DNA from: JAFGCL01 sp964492335
GTDB lineage: Bacteria > Chloroflexota > Dehalococcoidia > UBA2247 > RBG-13-53-26
Assembly: GCA_964492335.1 (NCBI GenBank)
Contig: CAZBJX010000002.1
Location: 82,072 to 146,071 of the forward strand
Direction: 5' to 3'
Length of the DNA: 64,000 bases
The position numbers and the translations under genes are program-made. The notes beneath the pieces are model-generated. The model did no database searches and had not been told where the DNA came from. It worked only from the letters and a program-made list of their open reading frames with translations. Below, one piece after another: positions 24,276 to 33,025 of the stretch. Position 1 is the first letter of the stretch; each line of letters starts with the position of its first letter.

Positions 24276-25528
24276 CCGCCCCGGCGGTAGAAGCCCCGGA
24301 CGGGCTGCCGGGAGGGGGCGAAATGCCGGGCGCGGGACTTGACGGGCCGCGCGGCCCCGGCCACCGGGCTCCCGGGGCTGGGCGGGGCGTAGATCAGGGA
24401 AGGCGCCGAGCCGTGGTCGAAGCCGTCCAGCGTCTGGCGCGAGAGGGCCAGGCCCATGGTCTTCTCCAGGGTCCACACCATCTCCCAGTCGGCGGGGGTG
24501 GCCAGCGTGAAGGCGTCGCCGGTGCGCTCGGCCCGGCCGGTGCGCCCGATGCGGTGCAGGTAGGCGTCGGGGGTGTCGGGCATGTCGTAGTTGATAACGT
24601 GCGATATGCCCTCCACGTCCAGGCCCCGGGCGGCGATGTCGGTGGCCACCAGGACGTGGTACTTGCCGCTCTTGAAGCCCTCCAGCGCCTCGTCCCGCTG
24701 GCTCTGGGAGCGGTTGCCGTGCAGGCTGGTCACCCGGTAGCCGGCGCGGCGGACGTGCTGCGTCAGGCGCTCGGCCCGGTGCCGGGTGCGGGCAAACACC
24801 AGGACCGACGTGGTCTCGATGGACTTGAGCAGCGCCAGCAGCAGGGGCATCTTGCGGGTCTCGTCCACCGGATAGAGGGCATGGGAAACGGTCTCCACGG
24901 GGCGCATGGGCCCGATGGCGATGCGCTGGGGATCGCTCATTATGCGGGCGGCCAGTTGCTCGATCTCGGGCGGGAAGGTGGCGGAGAACAGCATGGTCTG
25001 CCGGCGGGCCGGGACGTGCTTCAGGATCTCGCGCACCGAGGGCAGGAAGCCCATGTCCATCATGCGGTCCGCCTCGTCGATGACCAGCACTTCCATCCTG
25101 TCGAAACGGGCACAGCCCTGCCCGATGAGGTCCAGCAGCCGCCCCGGGCAGGCCACGATGATGTCGGTGCCCTGCCTCAAGGCCTTCACCTGGGCGGCGT
25201 ACCGGACGCCGCCGTAGACGGCGGCGCTGCGGATGCCCACCCCGGCGCCCAGGGCCCCGATGGCCTCGTGGGTCTGCTCCGCCAGCTCCCGGGTGGGGGA
25301 AAGGATAAGCGTCCGGATGCGGCCCCGCGGCCCGGAGAGCAGCCTCTGCAGGATGGGGAGCACGAAGGCGGCGGTCTTGCCGGTGCCGGTCTGCGCCGTG
25401 CCGATGAGGTCCTGCCCCGCGAGGGCGGGGGGAATGGCCGCCACCTGGATCGGCGTGGGCTGGGTGTAGCCGACGCGGGCGACAGCCTCCAGCAGGCGGG
25501 GGTCGAGGTCGAATTCTGGGAAACTCAC
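24272..25528 (-). CDS. DEAD-box RNA helicase
   Basis: ATP-dependent RNA helicase, 418 residues. Seen: the Q motif (YTQPTPIQ), motif I AQTGTGKT (45-52), motif II DEAD (about 153), SAT (SATFPPE) as motif III, and in domain 2 ARTRHRAERL, TDIAARGLDVEG and HRIGRTGRAER. The C-terminal tail is short and basic, as in RhlE/CshA-like proteins that act in ribosome assembly and RNA decay, often in the cold. It is alone on the minus strand and convergent with the FtsX gene. A 15-bp palindrome lies about 90 bp upstream. Confidence 0.93.
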   Translation of the reverse strand: MSFPEFDLDPRLLEAVARVGYTQPTPIQVAAIPPALAGQDLIGTAQTGTGKTAAFVLPILQRLLSGPRGRIRTLILSPTRELAEQTHEAIGALGAGVGIRSAAVYGGVRYAAQVKALRQGTDIIVACPGRLLDLIGQGCARFDRMEVLVIDEADRMMDMGFLPSVREILKHVPARRQTMLFSATFPPEIEQLAARIMSDPQRIAIGPMRPVETVSHALYPVDETRKMPLLLALLKSIETTSVLVFARTRHRAERLTQHVRRAGYRVTSLHGNRSQSQRDEALEGFKSGKYHVLVATDIAARGLDVEGISHVINYDMPDTPDAYLHRIGRTGRAERTGDAFTLATPADWEMVWTLEKTMGLALSRQTLDGFDHGSAPSLIYAPPSPGSPVAGAARPVKSRARHFAPSRQPVRGFYRRGG

Positions 25529-25615
25529 GATTCTCCTTGCTTCAGAAGCCCGGCGGATGTCAAGGAGATCGTGGTGGGATCAGACGGTGACACAGGCGGT
25601 GACTGCTGAAATGAT

Positions 25616-25630
25616 TTTATGTGACATAAA
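25616..25630. promoter_or_regulatory. 15-bp palindromic operator candidate
   Basis: TTTATGT-G-ACATAAA, perfect 7-bp arms around one base, in a locally AT-rich patch of the helicase upstream region. The size and position suit a dimeric regulator. The other side is the 3' end of the carboxylase gamma gene, so the helicase is the only likely target. Confidence 0.45.
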
Positions 25631-25693
25631 GCTCTCAATGCATAACATACGCCGCCCGGGGAAGAAAGTCAAGCACGGCCTTCGTCTTCCGGG

Positions 25694-26245
25694 TCAGGGG
25701 CGGTTCGCCCTCCAGGACAGCGTGACCTCGCTTGACAGGTCGGTGGCTTCCCCGGCGGCCGGCAGAGGCTGCCCCAGCCAGTCCCGGTAGAAGGCGTCCA
25801 GGTCCGGCAGGAACTCGAAGATGATGGGGCACCCCACGGGGACGCTCTCCACCTTCAGCAGGGCGCCGCACCCGGGGCAGTAGAACTCCCGCACCTCGCA
25901 GAAGTCGGGGTCGGGGCACCGTATGCCGGGATAGACCTCCTCCAGCTTCTCACGGGTGTCCCGGACGAAGATGAGGGCGGCCAGCTTCCAGTTCTTGCGG
26001 TAGTCCCCCAGCTCCTGCCCGCAGTCGCACTTGACGATGCGTTCGGCCCCCTTCTGGACAATGTAGAGGTGCTCTCCGATGGGGAGCAGTATCCTCTCCT
26101 TCCAGGGGACGCGTTCCTGCAGTATCTCGACGTACTTCAGGAAGCGGTCGTCGTCCTTGGGCCGGCTCATGATCTCCTTGATCTTCTCCCAGGGGAGCCT
26201 GCCGTCGTAGAGGTCCTTCAGGTCCTGTTTGCTGTACGACATCAT
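25694..26245 (-). CDS. Acetone carboxylase gamma-subunit-like protein
   Basis: A 183-residue protein resembling AcxC, the small subunit of acetone carboxylase and related ketone carboxylases, which carry substrate or bridge the alpha and beta subunits. Seen: an N-terminal helical part (YSKQDLKDLYDGRLPWEKIK), then cysteine pairs CDCG and YCPGCG with an additional CPDPDFC, indicating a zinc or other metal site. ATG at 26245 with GAGAGGTGAG upstream; the frame further upstream is the shadow of the alpha gene. It is the last gene of a three-gene minus-strand operon, eight bases after the alpha subunit. Confidence 0.8.
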   Translation of the reverse strand: MMSYSKQDLKDLYDGRLPWEKIKEIMSRPKDDDRFLKYVEILQERVPWKERILLPIGEHLYIVQKGAERIVKCDCGQELGDYRKNWKLAALIFVRDTREKLEEVYPGIRCPDPDFCEVREFYCPGCGALLKVESVPVGCPIIFEFLPDLDAFYRDWLGQPLPAAGEATDLSSEVTLSWRANRP

Positions 26246-26253
26246 CTCACCTC

Positions 26254-28452
26254 TCAGAAAGCGAAGTTGCCGGGCAGGCCCCAGAAGTCCTTGTACTCCC
26301 GGGTGAATCCCTCGGAGAGCTTCATGCTGCTCTGGTACATCTCCACCAGCAGCGGGTCCAGGCGCTTGTCCAGTATGCGCTGCCGCGCCTGCTGCCACCA
26401 CTGCTCCACCGGCACGCCGCGCTCCAGCCGCTCCCGGCGCCTGGCCTGGCGCAGCTTCGCGGTGGCCTCCTCGTCTATGCGCCACTCCTTCGCCTGCTCA
26501 TCGTAGCCGGCCTCGATGCAGTACATCCTCCGGGTGATGTCGAGGTTGGTCAGGCCGTTGTCCAGGTCCGCCTTCTGCAGGGCGGGATCCCTCTCGATGG
26601 GGTCGCCCAGGCCCCCCGGGGAGCCGTTGTCCGCGATGAGCAGGTCCTTGTCCTTCACCTCGATGGTCGGAGGCATGTGATTGAAGTGGGTGATATCGGC
26701 ATGGGGGTAGTCCAGGAATGTCCTGGGGTCGCCGATCTCGTGGATGAGCGGCAGCCGCCTGTTCACCGTGTCCTTGAAGTCGTGGTAGCGGACCAGGAAG
26801 GTATTGCGCTTCCCGCCCGGGTAGCCGCCGAAGAGCCCCAGGTTGGGGATGATGCGGTCGTGGGCGCAGCCGATGGCCCCGCTGCCGATGCCCACGGTCA
26901 CCCGGTGGAGCATGTCCATGGTGGGCATGGAGAGGCCCGAGCGGTAGCGGCCGCAGCCCACGGAGTACGGCTCCAGCATCCGGCACATGTATATCTCCGG
27001 GATGAACAGCTGCCACACCTCCCAGTTCCCCGTGTCCGTCTCCAGGGTGGCTATCCAGGCCCCGGTGTCCACCCCGTCGCAGACCCCGCTGGCGCCGCAG
27101 CCGAAGTTGCCGGTGGTGCCGGCCAGCATGGGGCGCTTCACCCCGAACTGGTCGAAGCCGGCCAGCTGCCAGCCGGAGCTGGAGATCTTGTTGAAGACCT
27201 CCTCCCGGAACCCCCGCATGTAGAAGGCGGTCCCCAGCATGCCCACCCAGAGGCTGAACACGTCAATGGCCGCTGGCCAGGGATTGCCGGTGGCCAGCTT
27301 CTTGATGAGGCTGGGATTGAACAGCGAGTCCACCGGCGGCGTCTTGATCTCGCAGGGCAGGAGCGACCCCAGGTTCGCCCGCCCGTCGTAGGAGAGGGTC
27401 TGAACGACGGATATGGACAGCGCGCCGTACAGCCCCTTGGGCGTGGGGTTGAAGGGGTGCCAGCCCCACTCGCCCACCCCGTCGAAATCCAGCACCAGCC
27501 GGCCCTCGGGCAGGATGTCCATCCGTATGGGTATCAGCCGTATCACGTCCCTCTTGCCGGGCAGCCACGAGGTCGGCGTATCGGCCATGTAGATCTCGAA
27601 GGGGACCACGTCCTTGTAGCGCCCCGGTATGGTGCGCTGCCGGATGCGGGCCACCTGGCTGCGCCGCTCTTCCTCGATGAGCTCCCTCATGCCCTTCTTG
27701 AAGTACTCCAGGCCGAAGTCGCCGATGATGCTCTTGATCTCTTCGCGGACCCGGATGTTGGCCGCCACGGCGCCCTTGCGGTCCAGGAGGAACATGTCGG
27801 CCATGTCCAGGCTCATCTCGATCTTGATCTCGAAGTCCCGCCGCAGCCTGTCCCCGGAGCCCACCTTCTCGCAGCAGAACTTGAGGCCGTCCGCCCCCCG
27901 CTCCACGGCCGTGGTGGGCATGCAGCCGGGGCTGACCGCGCCCACGTCCATCTCCATGATGACGGTGCACACCCAGGCCACCAGCTCGCCCTCCCAGAAG
28001 ACCGGCAGCAGGTCGTAGAGGTCCGCGGCGTGGATCCCGGCGATCACCGGGTCATTGGCCAGGAACAGGTCGCCGTCGTTGATCCCCACGTCCTGCTCGT
28101 AGTTGTTCTCGATCATCCAGGTGATGTTGTCGCCCATGAGGCGGACGTGGACCTGGATCCCGGTGGACTGCAGCACGTTGTCCCCCTCGGGGGTGTAGAT
28201 CCCCATGCACAGCTCGGCCACCTCGCGGACGTACGGCGATCCGGACACCATCTTGCAGGTCTCCCGCCCGGCAATCAGAGAGGACATCATGCGGGAGTGG
28301 AAGAGCTCCGCCCTGACCGGGTCGCTCTTGAGCACCTGCGGGTCCGTCACGCCGGCGTAGCAGCCGGTCTCCTTCAGCAGACGGCGGCCCTCCTCAAGCA
28401 TCTGCTTCAGCGTCCTGCCCCCCTCGCCGATCCCCTTCTTGTGGTTGCTCAT
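26254..28452 (-). CDS. Acetone carboxylase alpha-subunit-like protein (hydantoinase B family)
   Basis: A 732-residue HyuB/acetone carboxylase alpha family protein. In acetone carboxylase the alpha subunit holds the Mn-dependent carboxylation site, where activated acetone enolate meets CO2. Seen: the family core VHVRLMGDNITWMIE, GDLFLANDPVIAGIHAADL, PTPKGLYGALSISVVQ and GSPGGLGDPIERDP. GAGGAGG lies before the ATG at 28452. The length and the presence of a gamma-type gene next door favour a carboxylase over 5-oxoprolinase or hydantoinase. The ketone could be acetone, butanone or an aryl ketone. Cells with such enzymes are usually anaerobes or facultative ketone users. Confidence 0.85.
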   Translation of the reverse strand: MSNHKKGIGEGGRTLKQMLEEGRRLLKETGCYAGVTDPQVLKSDPVRAELFHSRMMSSLIAGRETCKMVSGSPYVREVAELCMGIYTPEGDNVLQSTGIQVHVRLMGDNITWMIENNYEQDVGINDGDLFLANDPVIAGIHAADLYDLLPVFWEGELVAWVCTVIMEMDVGAVSPGCMPTTAVERGADGLKFCCEKVGSGDRLRRDFEIKIEMSLDMADMFLLDRKGAVAANIRVREEIKSIIGDFGLEYFKKGMRELIEEERRSQVARIRQRTIPGRYKDVVPFEIYMADTPTSWLPGKRDVIRLIPIRMDILPEGRLVLDFDGVGEWGWHPFNPTPKGLYGALSISVVQTLSYDGRANLGSLLPCEIKTPPVDSLFNPSLIKKLATGNPWPAAIDVFSLWVGMLGTAFYMRGFREEVFNKISSSGWQLAGFDQFGVKRPMLAGTTGNFGCGASGVCDGVDTGAWIATLETDTGNWEVWQLFIPEIYMCRMLEPYSVGCGRYRSGLSMPTMDMLHRVTVGIGSGAIGCAHDRIIPNLGLFGGYPGGKRNTFLVRYHDFKDTVNRRLPLIHEIGDPRTFLDYPHADITHFNHMPPTIEVKDKDLLIADNGSPGGLGDPIERDPALQKADLDNGLTNLDITRRMYCIEAGYDEQAKEWRIDEEATAKLRQARRRERLERGVPVEQWWQQARQRILDKRLDPLLVEMYQSSMKLSEGFTREYKDFWGLPGNFAF

Positions 28453-28492
28453 TCTGACCTCCTCTGGCCCGCTTCGCCCGGTCACCCGGCCC

Positions 28493-30643
28493 CTACGCCA
28501 GCCACATCAGCGTCCATTCGTCCATCCTGATGCTCCGGCCCGGGGGGAGGAAGAGGGTGGTGGCGGGGGCCTCGATGACGGCCAGGCCGTGCACCTCGTT
28601 GCCCGGCCGCAGCCTGTCCATGTCATAGACGGCCGCCGTGGCCCAGGACCCGTCGTAGTAGACCTTTCTCTCCCCCTTGACCGCCCCGGGGGGCGGGGCC
28701 TTTCCCTCCAGGGGCCGCTTCGCCAGGCGGGGCTTCACCTTGGGGACGCTGGCCGTTATGCCCAGCTCCATTATCTGGAACCCGGCCCGCTCGTGCTTGG
28801 CCACCCCGGCGTAGATCCTCTCGTAGAGCGCCTCGAAGGCCGCCAGCAGGGCGTCCATGTCCTCGGGGCTGTTGATGCGGGAGACCGGGGAGACCACCTC
28901 CAGGTCCTCCATCTGCCCGCCGTAGCGGACGTAGGCAATCTGCTGCACCCGTGCCTGGCCCCACGGCAGTCCCTCCTCTTCGAAGTCGGCGGCGGCCTGC
29001 CTCTCCAGTTCGTCCCAGCCCACGTTCAACAGCAGCTGGCCCATCAGCATCTTGTAGGCGCCGTCCGCACCGGGGGGAATGAGGACCGGGGTGGACTTCT
29101 GGTAGCGGTGGCTGATGTCCTCCGCGGCGCAGCCGAAGGAAGAGAAGCCGGCCGCCCAGGGCATGGTGGCCACCCCGCGGAAGGGCAGGCCCTCGGTGTA
29201 GCCGGCCAGGTGCATGGGGCCTGCGCCGCCGAAGCAGAGCAGGTTGAAGTCCGTCGGAGAGAAGCCGCGGGCGTAGAGGACGGAGCGGATGTGCTCCTTC
29301 ATGCGGCTGTTGATCAGCCGGTACACGCCGTCGGCGAAGTAGTAGGGGTCCACCCCCAGGACGTCGGCGCACCTCTCCTTGACGGCCCGGAAGGCCCTGT
29401 CCGTATTCAGCTTCTTCTTGCCGCCGAGGTAGTTGTCCGGGTTGAGGATGCCCATGATCAGGACGCAGTCCATGACGGTGGGGATATCGTTGCCCATCTC
29501 GTAGCACACCGGCCCGGGGTCGGCGCCGCTGCTCTCGGGGCCGATGGTAATCCTCCTGGTGATGGGGTCGATGGTCACGTACATGCCGGTGCCGGCCCCT
29601 ATGGTGTCCATCTGCAGGGTGGGGATGTTGTAGATGCGGCGGTTGATGACCACCTCCCGCTCGATGACCGGCTGCCCGCCCCTGATGAGCCCCACGTCGA
29701 AGCTGGTGCCGCCCATGTCGGAGCACACCCAGTTCTGCACGCCCACGCTGCCGGACAGGTAGCGGGCCCCCATGAGCCCCCCGATGGGCCCGGAGAAGCT
29801 GGCCTCGTATATGCGGGGATAGCGGATGTTGGTCAGCCCGCCGTGGGCCAGCACTATCTGCAGGGGATGGCGGTACCCGTTGTCCTGCAGCCGCCTTTCG
29901 ATCTTCGTCAGCTGCTCCCGGCCCGGCTCGGCCACGTAGGCGTGGAGCACGACGGTGTTCAGGCGGCCCACCTCGCGCATGATGGGGCAGATCTGGTGCG
30001 ATAGATAGACGGGGACCTTCCGGCCGCGCTTCTTCATCACCTCGCCGGCCAGCTCGGCTACCCTGATCTCGTGGGCCGGATTGAGGAAGCTCTGGAGCAG
30101 GCACACGGCGATGGAATCGACGTTCTCATCCAGCAGCTCTTCGACGGCCTGCGCCACCATGTCCTCGTAGAGGGGGACCACCTCTTCCCCGAACATGTCT
30201 ATCTCGCCCTCGGCGCCCTTCACCAGCCTGCGGGGGACCAGGGGCGGGTTGCTGCGGTGAGTGACCTGGTGCAGCAGGTCCTGGTAGGAGTAGCCCTTCC
30301 ACTTGCCGGCGCTGCGCTCGTGCAGGAAGACGTCTTCGTCTCCACGCTTGGTGATGACGCCCACCCTGCGGCCGGTGACGGTGATCAGGGCGTTCATCAT
30401 GGCGGTGCCGCTGTAGACGGCCGCCTCCACGCCCGGCAGGATGCTGCCGGCCTCGCGGGCGAAGTCGGTCCCCCAGTACTCGAAGCCGTCCGCCAGCGAT
30501 TCCCAGAAACCCTCGGACTGGTCGTGGGGCGTGGTGGCCGCCTTGCCGATGGTGAAGTTGCCGTCGGCGTCCACGATCATCATGTCCGTCAAAGTCCCGC
30601 CGGCGTCACTGGCGATGATCTGCACCCGTCGCTTGGCACTCAT
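28493..30643 (-). CDS. Acetone carboxylase beta-subunit-like protein (hydantoinase A family)
   Basis: A 716-residue HyuA-family ATPase-like subunit. In ketone carboxylases it phosphorylates the substrate enolate and bicarbonate with ATP. Seen: the N-terminal phosphate loop ASDAGGTLTDMM, a second sugar-kinase-like loop CSDMGGTSFDVGLI, GADPGPVCYE, and the glycine-rich CFGGAGPMHLAGY. AGGAGG stands before the ATG at 30643. It is the first gene of the operon beta-alpha-gamma, with 40 bp to alpha. The promoter probably lies in the divergent region 30693-30722, next to a palindrome shared with the adjacent two-component system. Confidence 0.86.
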   Translation of the reverse strand: MSAKRRVQIIASDAGGTLTDMMIVDADGNFTIGKAATTPHDQSEGFWESLADGFEYWGTDFAREAGSILPGVEAAVYSGTAMMNALITVTGRRVGVITKRGDEDVFLHERSAGKWKGYSYQDLLHQVTHRSNPPLVPRRLVKGAEGEIDMFGEEVVPLYEDMVAQAVEELLDENVDSIAVCLLQSFLNPAHEIRVAELAGEVMKKRGRKVPVYLSHQICPIMREVGRLNTVVLHAYVAEPGREQLTKIERRLQDNGYRHPLQIVLAHGGLTNIRYPRIYEASFSGPIGGLMGARYLSGSVGVQNWVCSDMGGTSFDVGLIRGGQPVIEREVVINRRIYNIPTLQMDTIGAGTGMYVTIDPITRRITIGPESSGADPGPVCYEMGNDIPTVMDCVLIMGILNPDNYLGGKKKLNTDRAFRAVKERCADVLGVDPYYFADGVYRLINSRMKEHIRSVLYARGFSPTDFNLLCFGGAGPMHLAGYTEGLPFRGVATMPWAAGFSSFGCAAEDISHRYQKSTPVLIPPGADGAYKMLMGQLLLNVGWDELERQAAADFEEEGLPWGQARVQQIAYVRYGGQMEDLEVVSPVSRINSPEDMDALLAAFEALYERIYAGVAKHERAGFQIMELGITASVPKVKPRLAKRPLEGKAPPPGAVKGERKVYYDGSWATAAVYDMDRLRPGNEVHGLAVIEAPATTLFLPPGRSIRMDEWTLMWLA

Positions 30644-30692
30644 GCGGTGTCCTCCTGTCGAAGGTGGTGGGCCCCCCCTGTTGTCGACGCCA

Positions 30693-30722
30693 AGAATAGC
30701 CACCGGCGCACAAACCTGTCTG
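30693..30722 (-). promoter_or_regulatory. Candidate promoter of the ketone carboxylase operon
   Basis: On the minus strand CAGACA (30722-30717), an 18-bp spacer and TATTCT (30698-30693), each matching four of six consensus bases. The -35 box overlaps the left arm of the palindrome at 30720-30740. Confidence 0.4.
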
Positions 30723-30740
30723 TCAGGAATTGCCTGACAG
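30720..30740. promoter_or_regulatory. Palindromic operator between divergent promoters
   Basis: CTGTCAGG-AATTG-CCTGACAG, perfect 8-bp arms. It lies between the minus-strand carboxylase promoter, whose -35 it overlaps, and the plus-strand kinase promoter starting 12 bp further. One bound dimer could control both directions. Confidence 0.6.
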
Positions 30741-30751
30741 GGGCGGCGAAG

Positions 30752-30780
30752 TTGACGTAACGTCCGGGCGGGGATATCAT
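30752..30780 (+). promoter_or_regulatory. Sigma70-type promoter of the histidine kinase/response regulator pair
   Basis: TTGACG (30752-30757), an exact 17-bp spacer and TATCAT (30775-30780). Predicted transcription start about 30787, leaving a leader of roughly 43 bases before the ATG at 30830. Confidence 0.65.
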
Positions 30781-30829
30781 CTGGGCGCGGGCCTGGTGGC
30801 AGCGGGGCCTGCCGCCTGACTGTGGGGCC

Positions 30830-31975
30830 ATGACGAACGAAGCCGTGGAAGCCGGAGACCGACGTCGGGGGCGCTGCCGCGTCCTGGCCGAAGGTGAGGC
30901 CCATTTCGCCTGGGTCATGGACATGGACTGCGGGGTGGGCAGCCTGACGGCTTCCGGCTGGCGCCTGCTGGGGTATGGTGGCGATGATGCCGGCCGCCGG
31001 CCGGGCACCCTGGTCACGCCGGGGAGCCTCAGCCTGTGCCGGGAGGCGCTCCGGGAGATGCTGCAGCATGACCGCGGGCACCCCGGCGGCCCCTCGCGGG
31101 ACTGGGCCCTGGAGATGGAGTTCATCCGGCGGGACGGCTCCGTGCTGCCGGTGGAGGCCACGGCCAGCCTGATGCGGGGGCAGGACGGCCATCCCTGCGG
31201 GGTGGTGTGCGTGGCCCGCGGCGGCCCCCTGCCCGGGGAGGAGGAAGGCCCCTTACGCAGCGAGGAGGACCTCAAGAGGTCCGAGTCCCGGCTGCGGCTG
31301 CTGACCCAGAGGATGCTCGAGATCCAGGAGACGGAGCGGGCCCGGTTCGCCCGGGACCTGCACGACGAGCTGGGCCAGGAACTGGTCTTCCTGAAGATGC
31401 TGGCCCGGTCGCTGGCCATGAGCCTGGACGGCGTGCCGCAATTGCAGGAGAAGGCGGTGGAGATCTCCGGGATGGCCGAGCGCCTCAAGACCACGTCCAG
31501 CCGGATCGCCGCCAGCATCGGGCCGGGCATCCTGGACGGCCTGGGCCTGGTGCGGGCCGTCGAGTGGTGCGCGGAGGACTTTGAGCGGCGCACCGGCATC
31601 TCCTGCCCCGTGGACACCCCCGCGGGGGACATCGGCGTGCCCCGGTCCGCCGCCTCGGCGGCCTATCGCATCCTTCAGGAGGCGCTGACCAACGTCTGGA
31701 GGCATGCCGGCGCCTCGCAGGTTGAAGTGAAGCTGGTGAGGGAGGGGGACTGGGTGGTGCTCACTGTCGCCGATGACGGGGTGGGCATCAGCACGGGGCT
31801 GCTGTCGCGGAAGTCCACCCTGGGCTTCCTGGGTATGCACGAGAGGGCCCGGCTGGCGGGGGGCACGCTGAAGGTGGCCAGCGGCTCCGGCCGGGGCACG
31901 CGGATAGTGGTCCGCCTGCCCTTGACGGACGCCCAGGCAGGCCCCCGGCCGCAGTCAGCGGGGGCCTGGCTGTGA
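30830..31975 (+). CDS. PAS-domain sensor histidine kinase (NarX/HisKA_3 type)
   Basis: A 381-residue cytoplasmic kinase without membrane segments. An N-terminal PAS-like domain (about 20-130; MEFIRRDGSVLPVEATASL) is followed by a coiled linker, the HisKA_3 dimerisation domain with ARDLHDELGQEL (phospho-acceptor His178), and an HATPase domain with QEALTNVWRHA, VADDGVG and GRGTRIVVRLP. It probably senses a soluble signal. The GTG of the response regulator overlaps its stop. The pair is divergent from the ketone carboxylase operon, which is its most likely target. Confidence 0.9.
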   Translation: MTNEAVEAGDRRRGRCRVLAEGEAHFAWVMDMDCGVGSLTASGWRLLGYGGDDAGRRPGTLVTPGSLSLCREALREMLQHDRGHPGGPSRDWALEMEFIRRDGSVLPVEATASLMRGQDGHPCGVVCVARGGPLPGEEEGPLRSEEDLKRSESRLRLLTQRMLEIQETERARFARDLHDELGQELVFLKMLARSLAMSLDGVPQLQEKAVEISGMAERLKTTSSRIAASIGPGILDGLGLVRAVEWCAEDFERRTGISCPVDTPAGDIGVPRSAASAAYRILQEALTNVWRHAGASQVEVKLVREGDWVVLTVADDGVGISTGLLSRKSTLGFLGMHERARLAGGTLKVASGSGRGTRIVVRLPLTDAQAGPRPQSAGAWL

Positions 31976-32661
31976 TCAGCGTCCTGATTGCCGACGATCA
32001 CGTGCTGGTGAGGCAGGGCCTCAAGCGGCTGCTGGAGGAGGACCCCGAGATCCAGGTGGTGGCCGAGGCCGGGGATGGGCTGGAGGCCGAGCGCGAGTAC
32101 CAGCGGGTCCGCCCGGATGTGGCGGTGCTGGATATCGCCATGCCGTTGCGGGACGGGCTGGAGACCATCAAGCGGATACTCTCCATGGACCCCGGCGCCC
32201 GGATACTGGTCCTCACCGTGTACCCGGAGGAGCAGTTCGCGGTCCGCACGCTCAAGGCCGGGGCGCTGGGCTACATCACCAAGGGGAACTGCACGGCGGA
32301 GCTGCACCGGGCCGTCCGCGCCGTCGGGCTCGGAAGGAGGTACCTGTCGGACCAGGGGGAGAACGCGGTTGACCTGCAGCTGCTGGCCAACCGGTCGGAG
32401 AAGAGCCCCGTGGGGTCCCTGTCCAACAGGGAGCTCCAGGTGCTGTGCCTGATCGCCAGGGGCTACAAGTCGAGCAAGATATCGGTCGAGCTGGGGCTCT
32501 CCTCCAAGACCATCGAGACCTACCGGTCCCGCCTGATGCAGAAGCTCTGCCTCAAGAGCGATGCGGACATCTGCCGCTTCGCCTACGACAACAAGCTGGT
32601 GGGGGCCGCCGCGGCCGCCCCGCCGCCCGGGCCGGGCGAAGAGACGGGCGCGGGCGGGTGA
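31972..32661 (+). CDS. NarL/LuxR-family response regulator
   Basis: A 229-residue regulator: a receiver domain with acidic pocket Asp8-Asp9 and phospho-acceptor Asp54, a TVYPEEQFAVRTLKAGALGYITKG switch region, then a LuxR-type helix-turn-helix (LSNRELQVLCLIARG and ISVELGLSSKTIETYRSRLM). A Pro/Gly-rich tail of about 20 residues ends the protein. Its closest relative in the window is the regulator at 36331-36987, with which it shares long stretches, so the two systems arose by duplication. It overlaps the kinase gene by four bases (GTGA). Confidence 0.92.
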   Translation: MISVLIADDHVLVRQGLKRLLEEDPEIQVVAEAGDGLEAEREYQRVRPDVAVLDIAMPLRDGLETIKRILSMDPGARILVLTVYPEEQFAVRTLKAGALGYITKGNCTAELHRAVRAVGLGRRYLSDQGENAVDLQLLANRSEKSPVGSLSNRELQVLCLIARGYKSSKISVELGLSSKTIETYRSRLMQKLCLKSDADICRFAYDNKLVGAAAAAPPPGPGEETGAGG

Positions 32662-32733
32662 CCCAGCGGGCAGCCGCTGTCCGCCGGGACTTCAGATTGA
32701 AGTATACTACCCTGGAGAGGGCGGGATGAGCTT

Positions 32734-33021
32734 ATGGAAACCCGTCACCTGATATCGGCCGCGGTCCTGGCCGGGCTCTTCTGCCTGGCCATTCTGGTGA
32801 CCGCGCTCCTGTGGAAGAAGGACCGGACGAAGCCGGCGAAGCGCTCGGCATACCGCGTGTTTCTTATCGTGGGCGCGGTGATGGCCTCCGTGGGGCTGAT
32901 CGAGACGCTGGTGTTCTGGCGCCAGGACCTGCCGCTGGCGGTCCCCCTCCCGCTGCTGGGCATCGGGCTGCTCTTCCTGGCGATCGGCCTGGCCAACATG
33001 GGCCAGCGCAAGAACGGGTGA
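32734..33021 (+). CDS. Small membrane protein of unknown function
   Basis: A 95-residue protein with three predicted membrane segments (about 7-26, 43-62 and 70-87) and a positively charged loop KKDRTKPAKR between the first two. No family recognised. TATACT (32703-32708) lies about 25 bp upstream, suggesting its own promoter, with a possible GGAGAGGGCGGGATGAG translation region. It follows the response regulator by 72 bp and is convergent with the MBL hydrolase (5 bp between the stops). Confidence 0.65.
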   Translation: METRHLISAAVLAGLFCLAILVTALLWKKDRTKPAKRSAYRVFLIVGAVMASVGLIETLVFWRQDLPLAVPLPLLGIGLLFLAIGLANMGQRKNG

Positions 33022-33025
33022 GCCC

